From: CAYQLT01 sp964418425
Lineage (GTDB): Bacteria; Bacillota; Limnochordia; Limnochordales; Geochordaceae
DNA length: 64,000 bases
Reading direction: 5' to 3'
NCBI GenBank assembly: GCA_964418425.1
Contig: CAYQLT010000003.1
Location: forward strand, 68,515-132,514
Position 1 is the first letter of the stretch; each line of letters starts with the position of its first letter. Below the pieces are notes generated by a model, which ran no database searches, was not told where the DNA came from, and saw nothing but the letters and a program-made list of their open reading frames with translations. A program made the position numbers and the translations under genes. This document shows positions 15,345 through 24,022 of this stretch, piece by piece.

Positions 15345-17045
15345 TCAGCGAAGTATGAACAGCCTCTGTCCCGGGCCCAGCGGCGCGGTGGCCGCCAGGT
15401 TGGCCAGGCTCGGATTGGCCTGGGCGATGGCCTGTTCCGAGGTCCGGTAGCGTCGGGCCAGCTTCCACAGGGTGTCGCCCGGCTGGGTGACGACCAGGTA
15501 GAAGAAAGGTGGCGGCTGCTCCTGGGGTGCGGCGACCACCGCTTCGGCCACCACCTCCTGCTCGCCGCCCAGCCTTGCCTCGGCCACCACCATCCCGCTG
15601 ACCGTGAACTCCACGGTCTGGCGGTTGATGAGGTCGGCCTCGGCCAGCAGGTTCACGACCCCCACCGTAGCCTGGGCCTGGGGCTTCAGCTCGCCCATGG
15701 CGACCGCCTGTTCCACGGCCATGGCGGAGGGCCAGGCCATGAAGACCAGCCCCCCGGTGCGCGCATCGGGCCGGTACGGCAGGTAGTACATCCACGGGCT
15801 CAAGGTGAGGGAGACCTGCAGGCGGCTGCCCTCGGGGCGCCAGCTGACCGACTCCACCCGGGCCCCGCACCACAGCACCCGGTCGACGGCAGCCCCGCCG
15901 GCAGGCAGCTCCACCGTCGCCTGGGCCGAGAAGGTTCGGCGCCCCTCGCCCAGGTAGCTCTCCAGGCCGAGTGAGACCCTGCGCTGTTCCACCTCGGTGG
16001 GCTCCGACGGCCGGAGATCCGTCACCACCGGCAGGGTCCGGGCGCCGTAGACATGGACCGCCAGGTCCACCTCGGCGGTGACGTGGACGATCCCTTCTGC
16101 GGGAGCCGCACGCACCACCACGTCGCTTACGGTGGCGAAGGCTCGCCCGGAAGCCGCCGGGCCCGAGTTCGCCAGGGGTACGGTGACCACGAAGGGTTCG
16201 GCGGACGACCAGCTGGCCAGGGCGGCCTCCCAGTGGCGGCCGGAAGGCGCCGGGGACGACTCGGTGGCCGGCGGCTGTTCCGGCTCGGAGGCGAGCAGTC
16301 CGGCGTCCGCAATCGGAGTCTCATCGCCGGCGGCCGCGCCGGTGCGGGACGAGCGCTGTACAGCGTACAGAAGCTCGTAGCCGATCTCCCCCCGCACCAC
16401 CACCGCGCCCGGTTTCGCCTCCACCTGGGTGATCGACGGCGTCGCCCGCACGTCCAGAACCCGAAACCGGGTGCCGGCCCCGGCCGGCAGGTCCAGCGCC
16501 CGGCTTTCGCTGACGCTAAAACGGCTGCGCTCGGCATCCAGCAGCACCTGCAGCCGCAGCGGCGCCGAGACCACCTCCAGGCGATCGGGAGGCGTCGCCC
16601 AGGCGTGGGTGACCAGAGAGGTGGTTTGGCGCTCGGCCCCGGAGAAGGTGACCGACAGCACCACGTCCACGTCGGCCGTACGGCCGTCGGCCCGAAAGCG
16701 GCCCTCGACGTCCCGCACCTGCACCCGGACATCCCACACGGTGGGAACGGAGCTGGCCGGCGCATCCATCCAGGCCATCCATCGAGGCTCCCCCTCCAGG
16801 TGCCCCCCAAAGACCGCACCCAGCGGGTCCGACGATTCGCTGCCCCGGGCGGTGTAGACCGCCCACACCCGCACCCGCCCCTGGGCCTCCACCCGCCCGG
16901 TGCCCGGCTCCGTCCCCACCCGGTCCACGGTCGCAAACGCCTGCCATCGGATCACCTGCCCCGCATCCGGAAGCTCGGCGCCCAGGCGAACGCTGCCCGA
17001 CGCGGAGGCGTCCACCGTGCGCTCTTCCAGCCGCCGGGTCAGCAT
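15345..17045 (-). CDS. SipL-like protein: SPOCS/DUF3794 repeats plus C-terminal LysM
   Basis: A 566-residue protein with repeated beta-rich SPOCS (DUF3794) regions and a C-terminal LysM domain (about 515-566, VTQPGDTLWKLARRY with ANPSLAN). This layout is that of SipL, which anchors the coat protein SpoIVA to the forespore surface in clostridia. LysM binds SpoIVA in C. difficile SipL; the same role is inferred here. No signal peptide, as expected for a mother-cell protein. The ATG at 17045 follows AAGGAGG by eight bases, which decides the start. It lies in a run of wall and spore genes. Confidence 0.75.
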   Translation of the reverse strand: MLTRRLEERTVDASASGSVRLGAELPDAGQVIRWQAFATVDRVGTEPGTGRVEAQGRVRVWAVYTARGSESSDPLGAVFGGHLEGEPRWMAWMDAPASSVPTVWDVRVQVRDVEGRFRADGRTADVDVVLSVTFSGAERQTTSLVTHAWATPPDRLEVVSAPLRLQVLLDAERSRFSVSESRALDLPAGAGTRFRVLDVRATPSITQVEAKPGAVVVRGEIGYELLYAVQRSSRTGAAAGDETPIADAGLLASEPEQPPATESSPAPSGRHWEAALASWSSAEPFVVTVPLANSGPAASGRAFATVSDVVVRAAPAEGIVHVTAEVDLAVHVYGARTLPVVTDLRPSEPTEVEQRRVSLGLESYLGEGRRTFSAQATVELPAGGAAVDRVLWCGARVESVSWRPEGSRLQVSLTLSPWMYYLPYRPDARTGGLVFMAWPSAMAVEQAVAMGELKPQAQATVGVVNLLAEADLINRQTVEFTVSGMVVAEARLGGEQEVVAEAVVAAPQEQPPPFFYLVVTQPGDTLWKLARRYRTSEQAIAQANPSLANLAATAPLGPGQRLFILR

Positions 17046-17118
17046 GACCGGCTCCTCCTTAAACCTGACCGGCAAGGCCTGGCCCCTCCTCCTGGCGGAC
17101 GGCCCTCTGCCGACCGCC

Positions 17119-18477
17119 CTACGCTTTTGCGGCGAGACCGTCTGGCGGGACGGACGGGCCGTCCCGTTCCCCTATCATCCATATGCCCGAGGGCCGGACA
17201 AGAAGCGGGGGCAATGCGGACTGAAGCGCCTCCCGGGCCCGGGGATCGGCTCGATGCACTCCGGCCACCATCACCCCGCCGAGCCCCGCCCAGTGCACCC
17301 ACCGGGCAAGGGCGCGCACCCACGCGGCATCCCGGCATCCCAGCTCACCCGTTTGGGACGGCTCCTGGCCACAGCCGGGTGCGGTCCGGGCGCCTCCTGC
17401 ACGGCGCAGCCGCCAGCCCCAAACCACCGCCTCGGCATGGGACAGGCGCCGGGGCGAAGGCGTCGGTGTGGCTTCCCCCGACGGATACCACCAGGGCGCG
17501 AGGTCAAACCCCAAAAGCACCCTCCACGGGGGGCTGAAGGCCGCCACCCCCCGAACCCACGGCTTGAGGCCCTCCAGAGGGGGCACCACCTCCTGCGGCA
17601 GCGGCGGGGAAAGCCAGGCCACCAGCCGCTCTACCGCTCCCGCAAGGCGGCCCACCTGATAGCCCCACCAGAAGAGGCTGCGGGCGGATGCCCGGCCAGG
17701 TGCCGGTGCCGGCAGAGAGACCCAAACCCGGTGACGGCGAGCCAGCAGGCGTGCCAGGTGAAACAGGGGGCCCACCGGCGTCCCCCCCGGCGGCTCCGCC
17801 CAGGGGGCTTCCCACCGGCCGGCCGTCAAGAGAAGGACGGGCGCCGGGGTGGAGGCGGCTCCGTCCGGGCTCACTCGGCGGGTGCGGGCTGCCTGCACGG
17901 CCCGGGCCGCCTTTCCGGCCGCCAGGCGGGCCAGGGGAGCAGGAAGACGCAGATCGACTCGCAGCGCGTCCACCGTCAGGAACCCCACGGGGGCCGGGGC
18001 TTGGGGCACGAGCTGCACCCAGGCCGGACGGCCCCCCGGCCTCACCACCAACTCGCCCCAGGCTCGCACCCAGCCCGACAGGGGCCCGAAGGCGCCCTCC
18101 GACTGCTGGGCAGGCAAAGGGGTGTCACCGAGAAGTTCCCACCCCACAAGCAGCCGGCAGGCCGGCATGCCGCCCGGCGCCTGCACAGGTTCGGGGAAGG
18201 CGGCCGGCAGGGCGAGGCCATGGAGTTGCTCACCGGCGGCACGGACTTCCCCGCCAAAAGCCGCGAGCATGGGGTCTTGCAGGACGGACCACACCTGGGG
18301 CCCCGCGACTCCGTCGCAGGTGAGGCGATACGCTTTCTGGAACCGGCGTACCGCGTCCTGGGTCAGCTCTCCGTAGATCCCGTCGATGGGACCCACGTAG
18401 AACCCGAGCACGGCCAGCCTTTCCTGCAACAGGCCAACGGCGGGGCCGCGCGCCCTGGGGCCCAGGGCTCTGGCCAT
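17119..18477 (-). CDS. Peptidoglycan-binding domain fused to a degenerate spore-type GH18 domain
   Basis: Residues 10-68 form a PG_binding_1 domain (LQERLAVLGFYVGPIDGIYGE). The rest follows the plan of YaaH/SleL-type GH18 spore-cortex hydrolases: LLVGWELLGD matches the vlGYY start, VLLGFDLAPWW the late lGiPlYGYDW strand, and WAGLGGVMVAGVHRAD the last strand. The catalytic DxxDxDxE segment that should precede LARRHRVWVSLP is absent, so it is probably a non-catalytic, peptidoglycan-binding protein. No signal peptide is visible. The ATG at 18477 has GGGAGG just before it. 452 residues. Confidence 0.6.
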   Translation of the reverse strand: MARALGPRARGPAVGLLQERLAVLGFYVGPIDGIYGELTQDAVRRFQKAYRLTCDGVAGPQVWSVLQDPMLAAFGGEVRAAGEQLHGLALPAAFPEPVQAPGGMPACRLLVGWELLGDTPLPAQQSEGAFGPLSGWVRAWGELVVRPGGRPAWVQLVPQAPAPVGFLTVDALRVDLRLPAPLARLAAGKAARAVQAARTRRVSPDGAASTPAPVLLLTAGRWEAPWAEPPGGTPVGPLFHLARLLARRHRVWVSLPAPAPGRASARSLFWWGYQVGRLAGAVERLVAWLSPPLPQEVVPPLEGLKPWVRGVAAFSPPWRVLLGFDLAPWWYPSGEATPTPSPRRLSHAEAVVWGWRLRRAGGARTAPGCGQEPSQTGELGCRDAAWVRALARWVHWAGLGGVMVAGVHRADPRAREALQSALPPLLVRPSGIWMIGERDGPSVPPDGLAAKA

Positions 18478-18617
18478 CCCAGCCTCCCCTCCCTCGACCC
18501 CAGACGGTATATGCGCTCTCCCGGGGGCCCTGCCCGTGCTCCCTCCCACGAGGCCCTCGGAGCACCCGCGCACGACCGCCACCCGGGGCCCGCTCCCCGG
18601 CCCGGGGCCCGCCTCCT

Positions 18618-19574
18618 TCACATCGGGGCCGAGGGCCAGGCGACCGAGTCACGGTCCGCCTGACTGCAGTAGGCGCGCAGCCCGCTCAGAAGGGCTAACG
18701 CCTCCCGCAGCTGCCACCACGGAAGGTCGGGCTCGTGCCCCCTCTCGGAGCCCGCCGGCCACCCCAGCTGGGTGAGCGCCCCCGGGCATGGCAACTCCCC
18801 GAGCAGCCCTACGCCGGCAGGACTGATGCTGCGGCCCACAACCCCCATCTCTCCTGCCAGGGCGGCCACGAGGGCGGCAGCAAGCCGACGGCTGTCACCC
18901 TCGGGCGCGTAGTAGGCCTCCGCCGCCGGCGGCCCGTCACGGCGAGCGAGGTGGTGAACGCTCAGCACCACTGTGGCCTGAAACTGCCTGGCAAGCCGGC
19001 GACGGGTCGAGGCCGAGACCGTTTGGTCGCCGGAACGGGTCAGCGCCACCGCTGCGCCGCTTGCCAGCGCCAGGTTCGCCAGGCGGCGGGCCACGGCCAG
19101 GTTCAGCTCTTTCTCCGGTGTTCCGTCGGTAAGCCGGGCGCCGCTCTCGCGGCCGCCATGGGCCGGGTCGATGAGGATACGGGCCGGCTGGAGGTAGGGG
19201 TCGGTGCGGGTCAAAAAGAGCACTCCCAACCTCCGGTCCACGGACCAACGCGCGTCGCCGGCGGCCGCCACGGCGTCCACGGGAAGCCACAGGGCGCCGC
19301 TCGACCAGTCGGGAGGACCCGACAGGGCGATGGCCTGACCGCCGGCCTCTGCCCGGGGACAGCCCCGGCGGAAAACCAGGGTCCGCGAACTTCGGGTGTC
19401 CCGCCAGCCCAAGACGTCTTCGCCCACGTCCAGCTGCGCACCCCAGCGGGCGGCGACCAGGGCGGCGTCGAGCCACAGAGTTCCTCCCGAGGGGCGAACG
19501 GAGGCATTCCTGACCAGCCGGCCGTCCAGCACGAGACGCACCCGCCTGCGGCCGGAGGGTACATCCTGCGTCAT
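18618..19574 (-). CDS. N-acetylmuramoyl-L-alanine amidase family protein (Amidase_3) with altered catalytic Glu
   Basis: The first 125 residues resemble a copper-amine-oxidase-N-like beta domain often fused to wall enzymes. An Amidase_3 domain follows from ILIDPAHGG (H139), with E154/E156 and H207 (LSVHHLA) at the zinc-ligand positions. In the conserved PxxLxExGF segment, where the catalytic Glu normally lies, this protein reads PGALTQLGW, placing Gln269 there. Activity is therefore doubtful. No signal peptide is evident. The ATG start is at 19574. It sits between a spore-type GH18-like gene and ykuK, probably transcribed from the promoter at 20249-20277. Confidence 0.7.
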   Translation of the reverse strand: MTQDVPSGRRRVRLVLDGRLVRNASVRPSGGTLWLDAALVAARWGAQLDVGEDVLGWRDTRSSRTLVFRRGCPRAEAGGQAIALSGPPDWSSGALWLPVDAVAAAGDARWSVDRRLGVLFLTRTDPYLQPARILIDPAHGGRESGARLTDGTPEKELNLAVARRLANLALASGAAVALTRSGDQTVSASTRRRLARQFQATVVLSVHHLARRDGPPAAEAYYAPEGDSRRLAAALVAALAGEMGVVGRSISPAGVGLLGELPCPGALTQLGWPAGSERGHEPDLPWWQLREALALLSGLRAYCSQADRDSVAWPSAPM

Positions 19575-19686
19575 GGCGGGACCAGGGTATGCCGCACTCA
19601 AGTACCCCGTGTGGGGCAAAGGCCCGAAAGGCACGCCCCTGCGCCGTGGGATTGCGGCGGGAAAGCGGCAGGCGTCGGGTTACGTG

Positions 19687-20157
19687 TTACTTGGTGTACT
19701 TGTCGGCGACCTTGGAGGCCCCGAAGGCCTCAGGTTTGATGCGGGCGTCGAACCCGCTTCCCGTGATCATGCCCACGACCTCGCGGATGAGGTCTCGGGT
19801 GTCGCCGCGGCGCCCCACATCCAGATGGATCTCGATGTCGAAGTCCGCATATCCGTTGGCCGCCAGCCTGGACGCAAGCAGCCCCGCCACCTGCAGGCTT
19901 CGAGCGGCTTCGTAGAAGATCCGCTGGCGCAGGCTTCGGCTGAACAGCTCCCGGGCGCGGGTGTAGTAATAGCGGGCCCCCTTGCCCACCCGATGAATGA
20001 TGACGGCCGTGACGAAGCTGGTCTCTTCCCGCAGCTGGGAGTCCGTGCCGACAATGATCCGGTAGGTCGACTCCGGGGCTTGCCTGACGTAGTCGATCAT
20101 GTCGGCAAACATCGCGTCAAAGCTCATCGGCCCCTTGGTCGGGCTGATGAACTGCAG
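19687..20157 (-). CDS. YkuK-family protein (DUF458, RNase H-like fold)
   Basis: The body IIVGTDSQLREETSFVTAVIIHRVGKGARYYY is the signature of YkuK/DUF458, a family predicted to have an RNase H-like fold; its biological role is unknown. The first ATG is at 20127, but the ten codons before it encode LQFISPTKGP, which looks like the conserved family N-terminus. An in-frame stop lies just beyond and no ATG, GTG or TTG intervenes, so the start drawn here is the CTG at 20157. A strong GGAGGTGA lies further upstream than expected. A conventional start at 20127 (146 residues) is the alternative. Confidence 0.7.
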   Translation of the reverse strand: MQFISPTKGPMSFDAMFADMIDYVRQAPESTYRIIVGTDSQLREETSFVTAVIIHRVGKGARYYYTRARELFSRSLRQRIFYEAARSLQVAGLLASRLAANGYADFDIEIHLDVGRRGDTRDLIREVVGMITGSGFDARIKPEAFGASKVADKYTK

Positions 20158-20248
20158 GCTTCCCGGCCTGCCACTATCACGGGGGCCTGCGGGAGTTCAC
20201 CTCCGAGGGCGCCCTGGCAGCGCCGTGGGCAGCTTTTCGGCCGCGCCG

Positions 20249-20277
20249 ATTATAGCAGCCCTGCGGCACCCCTTCAA
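20249..20277 (-). promoter_or_regulatory. Sigma-A promoter for ykuK and possibly the amidase
   Basis: The minus strand reads TTGAAG (20272-20277), a 17-base spacer, then a perfect TATAAT (20249-20254). The transcript would start near 20242 and carry about 85-115 bases before the ykuK start, including GGAGGTGA. It is among the best promoter matches in the window. Confidence 0.8.
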
Positions 20278-20299
20278 GCCAAAGCCCCGAGCTTTCACG

Positions 20300-21280
20300 C
20301 TAAGGCCCGCCCCGGCGCAAGAGCCGGGCGAGGCGCAGAAACTCCTCCGGGCTGAGGGTCTCCGCCCTGCGTTGTGGGTCGATCCCGGCTTCCGCCAGAA
20401 GTTGGCACGCCCGGGAGCCCGGATCGCCGGGCGAGGGGGACCCCTCGTCAGCCCGAGCATACAGGCCCGCCATGGCATTTCTCAGCATCTTGCGCCGCTG
20501 CCCGAACCCCGCCCGCAGCACCCGTTCCAGCGCTTCGTCCAGGTCGGGGGGCAGCGGGGCTCCCAGGGGCTCCAGCGCCACCACCACCGAGTCCACCTCC
20601 GGAGGCGGTACGAAGCAGCGCCGGGAGACCTCCAGCACCTGAGCGACCCGGCATCGGGCCCGGACCGCGACGGTGAGCGAACCGTAGGCGGCGTCGCCCG
20701 GGCGGGCTGCCAGGCGCTGCCCCACCTCCTTTTGGACCATCAACACCGCCCGCCGCCATCCGCCGGCCCGCACCAGCTGCAGCAGAAAGGGGCTGGTGAT
20801 AACGTAGGGGAGGTTGGAGGCCACGATCCCCCTTCGGGTCAGTGGCTCCGGTTCGCCAGGCCCCGGTGGCCCTGCCAGCAGGCGCCCCAGGTCGAGGGTG
20901 AGCACGTCGGCGACCACGATCCGCACCCGCCCGTCCCGCAGCGCAGACGGCCCCCATTGCTCCAGTATCGCCGTGAGCGCCCGCGCCAGGCCGGGATCCC
21001 TTTCCACCGCCACAACCTCTGCTCCCGCCTCCACGAGAGGCAGCGTCAGCGCCCCGAGGCCGGGACCGACCTCCACCACCCGCTCGCCGCTGGCCACGCC
21101 GCAGGATTCAGCGATACGCCGGCAAAGCCGCGGGTCGGCCAGAAAATGCTGCCCCAGCCGCCGGCGAGGGCGCAGGGCAAAGGTGCGCAGAAAAAACGCG
21201 ACGCCGCCGGGCGTGGCCGGATGGGGCCCACCTACGGAGGCTCCGGCGTACCGGCCTGCGGACGCTGGCCGGTCAGTCAA
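20300..21280 (-). CDS. rsmA: 16S rRNA (adenine1518/1519-N6) dimethyltransferase
   Basis: KsgA/RsmA dimethylates two adjacent adenines in helix 45 of 16S rRNA late in 30S assembly. RRRLGQHFLADP (39-50) is the family N-terminus. VEVGPGLGALT (69-79) binds S-adenosylmethionine, NLPY (156-159) is the catalytic motif, and a C-terminal helical domain follows. The start is a TTG overlapping the yabE stop by a few bases and gives a roughly 38-residue unconserved N-terminal extension; an internal start is possible. It lies directly after yabE, the same order as in Bacillus (yabE-rnmV-rsmA), but rnmV is absent. Confidence 0.92.
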   Translation of the reverse strand: MTDRPASAGRYAGASVGGPHPATPGGVAFFLRTFALRPRRRLGQHFLADPRLCRRIAESCGVASGERVVEVGPGLGALTLPLVEAGAEVVAVERDPGLARALTAILEQWGPSALRDGRVRIVVADVLTLDLGRLLAGPPGPGEPEPLTRRGIVASNLPYVITSPFLLQLVRAGGWRRAVLMVQKEVGQRLAARPGDAAYGSLTVAVRARCRVAQVLEVSRRCFVPPPEVDSVVVALEPLGAPLPPDLDEALERVLRAGFGQRRKMLRNAMAGLYARADEGSPSPGDPGSRACQLLAEAGIDPQRRAETLSPEEFLRLARLLRRGGP

Positions 21281-22313
21281 GGACGTAGACGGTCACCTTC
21301 CGGCGCCCGAAGTGCAGCGCCTCCCGCAGGGTGTTGTAACCCAGGTCGATCTTGTCGCCCTTGATGGCGCTGCCCACGTCGCCGGCGATGGCAAACCCGT
21401 AACCGGGGATGTACAGCCGGGTACCCAGCGGGATGACCCGAGGATCCACCGCCACCACGCCGTGACCGGCCCGCATCCCCGTCGCGGTCAGCCCGTCCGC
21501 GTACTTTCCCGTGCTCTCGGGCCCCGGGTAGTATGCGGTGGCCACCATCTCCCGCTTCTCCCGGTAGCGCACCGGCCCCATGGGCGTATTGATCGTGCGC
21601 CAGACCACCCGGGTGCCCACCCCGATGATGCGGTCCACCTTCTCCACCAAGGTTCGGCTGGACAGGCGGGTGCGGGAGACCAGCTGCCCGTCCTCGTAGC
21701 GCAGGAGATCCCGGTGCTCCACGACCCCTTCCCGCCCCGGCCGCAAAACGCCGGTGCGCCCCTTCTCCCAGCTCGGTTCCGCCCAGCGCAGCGTCTGGTA
21801 CGGGACGGTCTCCCGCCACACCACCTCTTGTTCCCGCACCCGCACGACCCGCACCACAAGCCCCGGTTCCAGCGGCGCCTGCAGGGACGGCTTCACCACA
21901 TCCTTCGGCCCCGGCATGATCCCGAGGCCGGCCAGCGCATCGGCCACCGTTCCCCGGGGAGCCCGGTACACCCGGACCTCCCCGTCGCTTTGCACGTAGA
22001 CCGGAAACGCTCGAATCACCCGCACCCGCATCCCCGGAGCCACCGTTACCCCGGAGGGCACCAGCTCGTCCCCCTCGCCCAGCGTGACACCTGCCTGGCG
22101 CAGCGCGTCCTCCACCGAACCCCGGAAGACGGCAACGGTGCGGCTCTCCCCATCCACCTCGATGACCACCGGCCACAGGGCCCAGACCTGCCCGGCCCAC
22201 GCCAGCCCGGCCAGCAGCCCGGCGAAGACCGCTCCCTTTACCGGCTTCGACGACAGGACAACCAGGCGGAGGCGGCTCGTCGCCCGCTCGTGGGTCTGTG
22301 GTCCGGGCGTCAC
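21273..22313 (-). CDS. yabE: YabE-type protein: DUF348 repeats, G5 and 3D domain
   Basis: A 346-residue exported wall protein. After a membrane/signal segment (about 26-46) come two ubiquitin-like DUF348 modules (from VVIEVDGESRTVAVF and VYVQSDGEVRVYRAP) and a G5 domain (VWRETVPYQTLRW). The C-terminal 3D domain has VATAYYPGPESTG, the DPRVIPLGTRLYIPGYG motif and the Asp residues of the double-psi barrel. This is the Rpf/Sps-like layout of YabE, a putative lytic transglycosylase acting on peptidoglycan in resuscitation or outgrowth. It overlaps the 70-residue gene upstream by 4 bp and rsmA downstream by 8 bp. Confidence 0.88.
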   Translation of the reverse strand: MTPGPQTHERATSRLRLVVLSSKPVKGAVFAGLLAGLAWAGQVWALWPVVIEVDGESRTVAVFRGSVEDALRQAGVTLGEGDELVPSGVTVAPGMRVRVIRAFPVYVQSDGEVRVYRAPRGTVADALAGLGIMPGPKDVVKPSLQAPLEPGLVVRVVRVREQEVVWRETVPYQTLRWAEPSWEKGRTGVLRPGREGVVEHRDLLRYEDGQLVSRTRLSSRTLVEKVDRIIGVGTRVVWRTINTPMGPVRYREKREMVATAYYPGPESTGKYADGLTATGMRAGHGVVAVDPRVIPLGTRLYIPGYGFAIAGDVGSAIKGDKIDLGYNTLREALHFGRRKVTVYVLD

Positions 22314-22522
22314 CGGGCAACACCCCCTGGCGGTTCAGGAGCCTTTGGCGTAAGGCTGGCCAGCCGCCGGCGGATCTCCTCGGGCGGCAGTTCCTCCAGG
22401 CGGTCCAGGACCTCCATCGCCTCCCCGAACTCCCGCTCGCCCAGGATCCCTTCCTCGTACAGGCGCCGGTAGGCCCGATGCAACACAAGCCAGACCCGCC
22501 GGGCCCGATCCGCCGGCTCCAC
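22310..22522 (-). CDS. Small uncharacterised protein between dnaB and yabE
   Basis: A 70-residue, charged, mostly helical protein (MEPADRARRVWLVLHRAY then a Leu/Glu-rich helix). It has no signal peptide or cysteine motif and I recognise no family. It lies 6 bp after dnaB and overlaps yabE by 4 bp, so it is very likely translated as part of the dnaD-dnaB-yabE-rsmA unit. Its content of Glu, Arg and Leu suggests a small protein-binding helical hairpin. No function is assigned. Confidence 0.6.
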   Translation of the reverse strand: MEPADRARRVWLVLHRAYRRLYEEGILGEREFGEAMEVLDRLEELPPEEIRRRLASLTPKAPEPPGGVAR

Positions 22523-22528
22523 GGGCGC

Positions 22529-24022
22529 TCACCCGGCTCGACGAGCCGGCTCAGGCTCTTCGCTGAGCTCCACGAACCGGGTGTACTCTTTGAAGAACTG
22601 CAACCGGGCGACCCCTGTCGGCCCCCGCCGCTGCTTGGCGATGATGACCTCCACCACGCCCTCGGTGCCCTTCTCCCGGGCCCGGTCGGGATAGTAGTAG
22701 TCCTCGCGGTACAAGAACATGACCACGTCGGCAAACTCCTCGATGTTGCCGCTGTCGCGCAGGTCCGACATGACGGGCCGCTTGTTGTCTCGGGCTTCGA
22801 CGCCCCGGTTGAGCTGCGACAGCACGAGAAGCGGCACGTCCAGCTCTCCGGCCAGATCCCGCAGCTCCCGCACGATGTCGCCCACGATGAGGGCCCAGTT
22901 TTTGTTGGTGTCCGACGGAGGCCGGATGAGCTGGAGGTAGTCGATGATGACGAGCCCCAGGTCCCGGTGGGCCGCCTTGGCCCGGCGTGCCTTGGCCCGG
23001 ATGTCGGCGGCCGTAAGGCCCCGGCGATCCACCACGTAGATGGGAAGGGAGTGCAGCTCGTTGAAGATGGACTGGGTGCGGGCGAACTTCTCGTCGTCCA
23101 TCCGTGTGGCGTACTCGAAGGAGGTGACCGGGGCGCCGGCCGACTGGAAGCGGAACAGCTCGCTGATGACGATGCGATCGCCGATCTGTTCGTCATCCAT
23201 CTCCAGGCTGAAGATGAGCACCGGCAGCCCCTCGAAGCGGGCGACGTTCACCGCGAAGTTGAGGGCCAGGGCCGTCTTGCCCATGCTGGGCCGGGCGGCC
23301 AAAATGATGAGATCTTTCTTCTTGAGCCCGGTGGTCAGGGTGTCGATGGCAGGATAGCCCACCCGCAGCCCCGGCGACTTGCGGCCCTCCCGCCGCTCCA
23401 CCAGGTTGAGGTAGCAGCGGCTGAGCACCTCCCGCAAGGCCTTGACGTCCTCCTCGAGGGTGCCCTCTTCCGAGGTCGCCTCGAACATGAGCTGTTGCGC
23501 CCGGGACTGGCAGTCCGCCAGCTGGGGATGGGTTTCGAACAGGATCATGTGCTGGACCGCCTCGGCGGCCTCCAGGATGCGGCGCCGAGCCTGCTTGTCC
23601 ATGATGACTTCCACGGCCGGCTCCAGCTCGGCGGCGGTCCCGAAGGCCTCGGTCAGCTCCAAGAGCGCCCCTTCGGGGTCCGGCAGCTGCGGGTGCTGGC
23701 GCAGCCGGTTGAAGACCTGGGTGAACGAAATGCGGCCCGAGACGTTGTAAAGCTCCAGCATGGCCTCGAAGATGAGGCGGTGAAGGCGGTCGTAGAAGTG
23801 GCCCGGCCGAAGGCGGTCCATCACCAGGTCGGCCCGGTCAGGGTATTTCAGCAGGATCCCCAGGACCCGGCGTTCCGCGTCCAGGTCGGCGGGGATGAAG
23901 CTGCCTCGGGCGGCCGGTGGTGGAGCCACGGCCGACGCGAGCTCCGCCGCTCGGGGGGACGGCCGGCCCGGCGGGCGCAGGGAGGGCGTCGCGGAGGGCC
24001 GGGGCTCAACGGCCATTCGCAT
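22529..24022 (-). CDS. dnaB: Replicative DNA helicase
   Basis: A hexameric RecA-type helicase (DnaC in Bacillus naming) that unwinds DNA at the fork. The N-terminal primase-binding domain (about 45-150, starting DLDAERRVLGILL) is followed by the ATPase core with Walker A ARPSMGKTALALN, Walker B GLVIIDYLQLI, the SQLNRGVEARDNKRPVMSDLRDSG sensor region, and the Arg finger near the end. An Ala/Pro-rich N-terminal extension of about 40 residues is unusual. The start at 24022 overlaps dnaD by 17 bp. In most Firmicutes dnaB follows rplI; here it follows dnaD instead. Confidence 0.95.
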   Translation of the reverse strand: MRMAVEPRPSATPSLRPPGRPSPRAAELASAVAPPPAARGSFIPADLDAERRVLGILLKYPDRADLVMDRLRPGHFYDRLHRLIFEAMLELYNVSGRISFTQVFNRLRQHPQLPDPEGALLELTEAFGTAAELEPAVEVIMDKQARRRILEAAEAVQHMILFETHPQLADCQSRAQQLMFEATSEEGTLEEDVKALREVLSRCYLNLVERREGRKSPGLRVGYPAIDTLTTGLKKKDLIILAARPSMGKTALALNFAVNVARFEGLPVLIFSLEMDDEQIGDRIVISELFRFQSAGAPVTSFEYATRMDDEKFARTQSIFNELHSLPIYVVDRRGLTAADIRAKARRAKAAHRDLGLVIIDYLQLIRPPSDTNKNWALIVGDIVRELRDLAGELDVPLLVLSQLNRGVEARDNKRPVMSDLRDSGNIEEFADVVMFLYREDYYYPDRAREKGTEGVVEVIIAKQRRGPTGVARLQFFKEYTRFVELSEEPEPARRAG

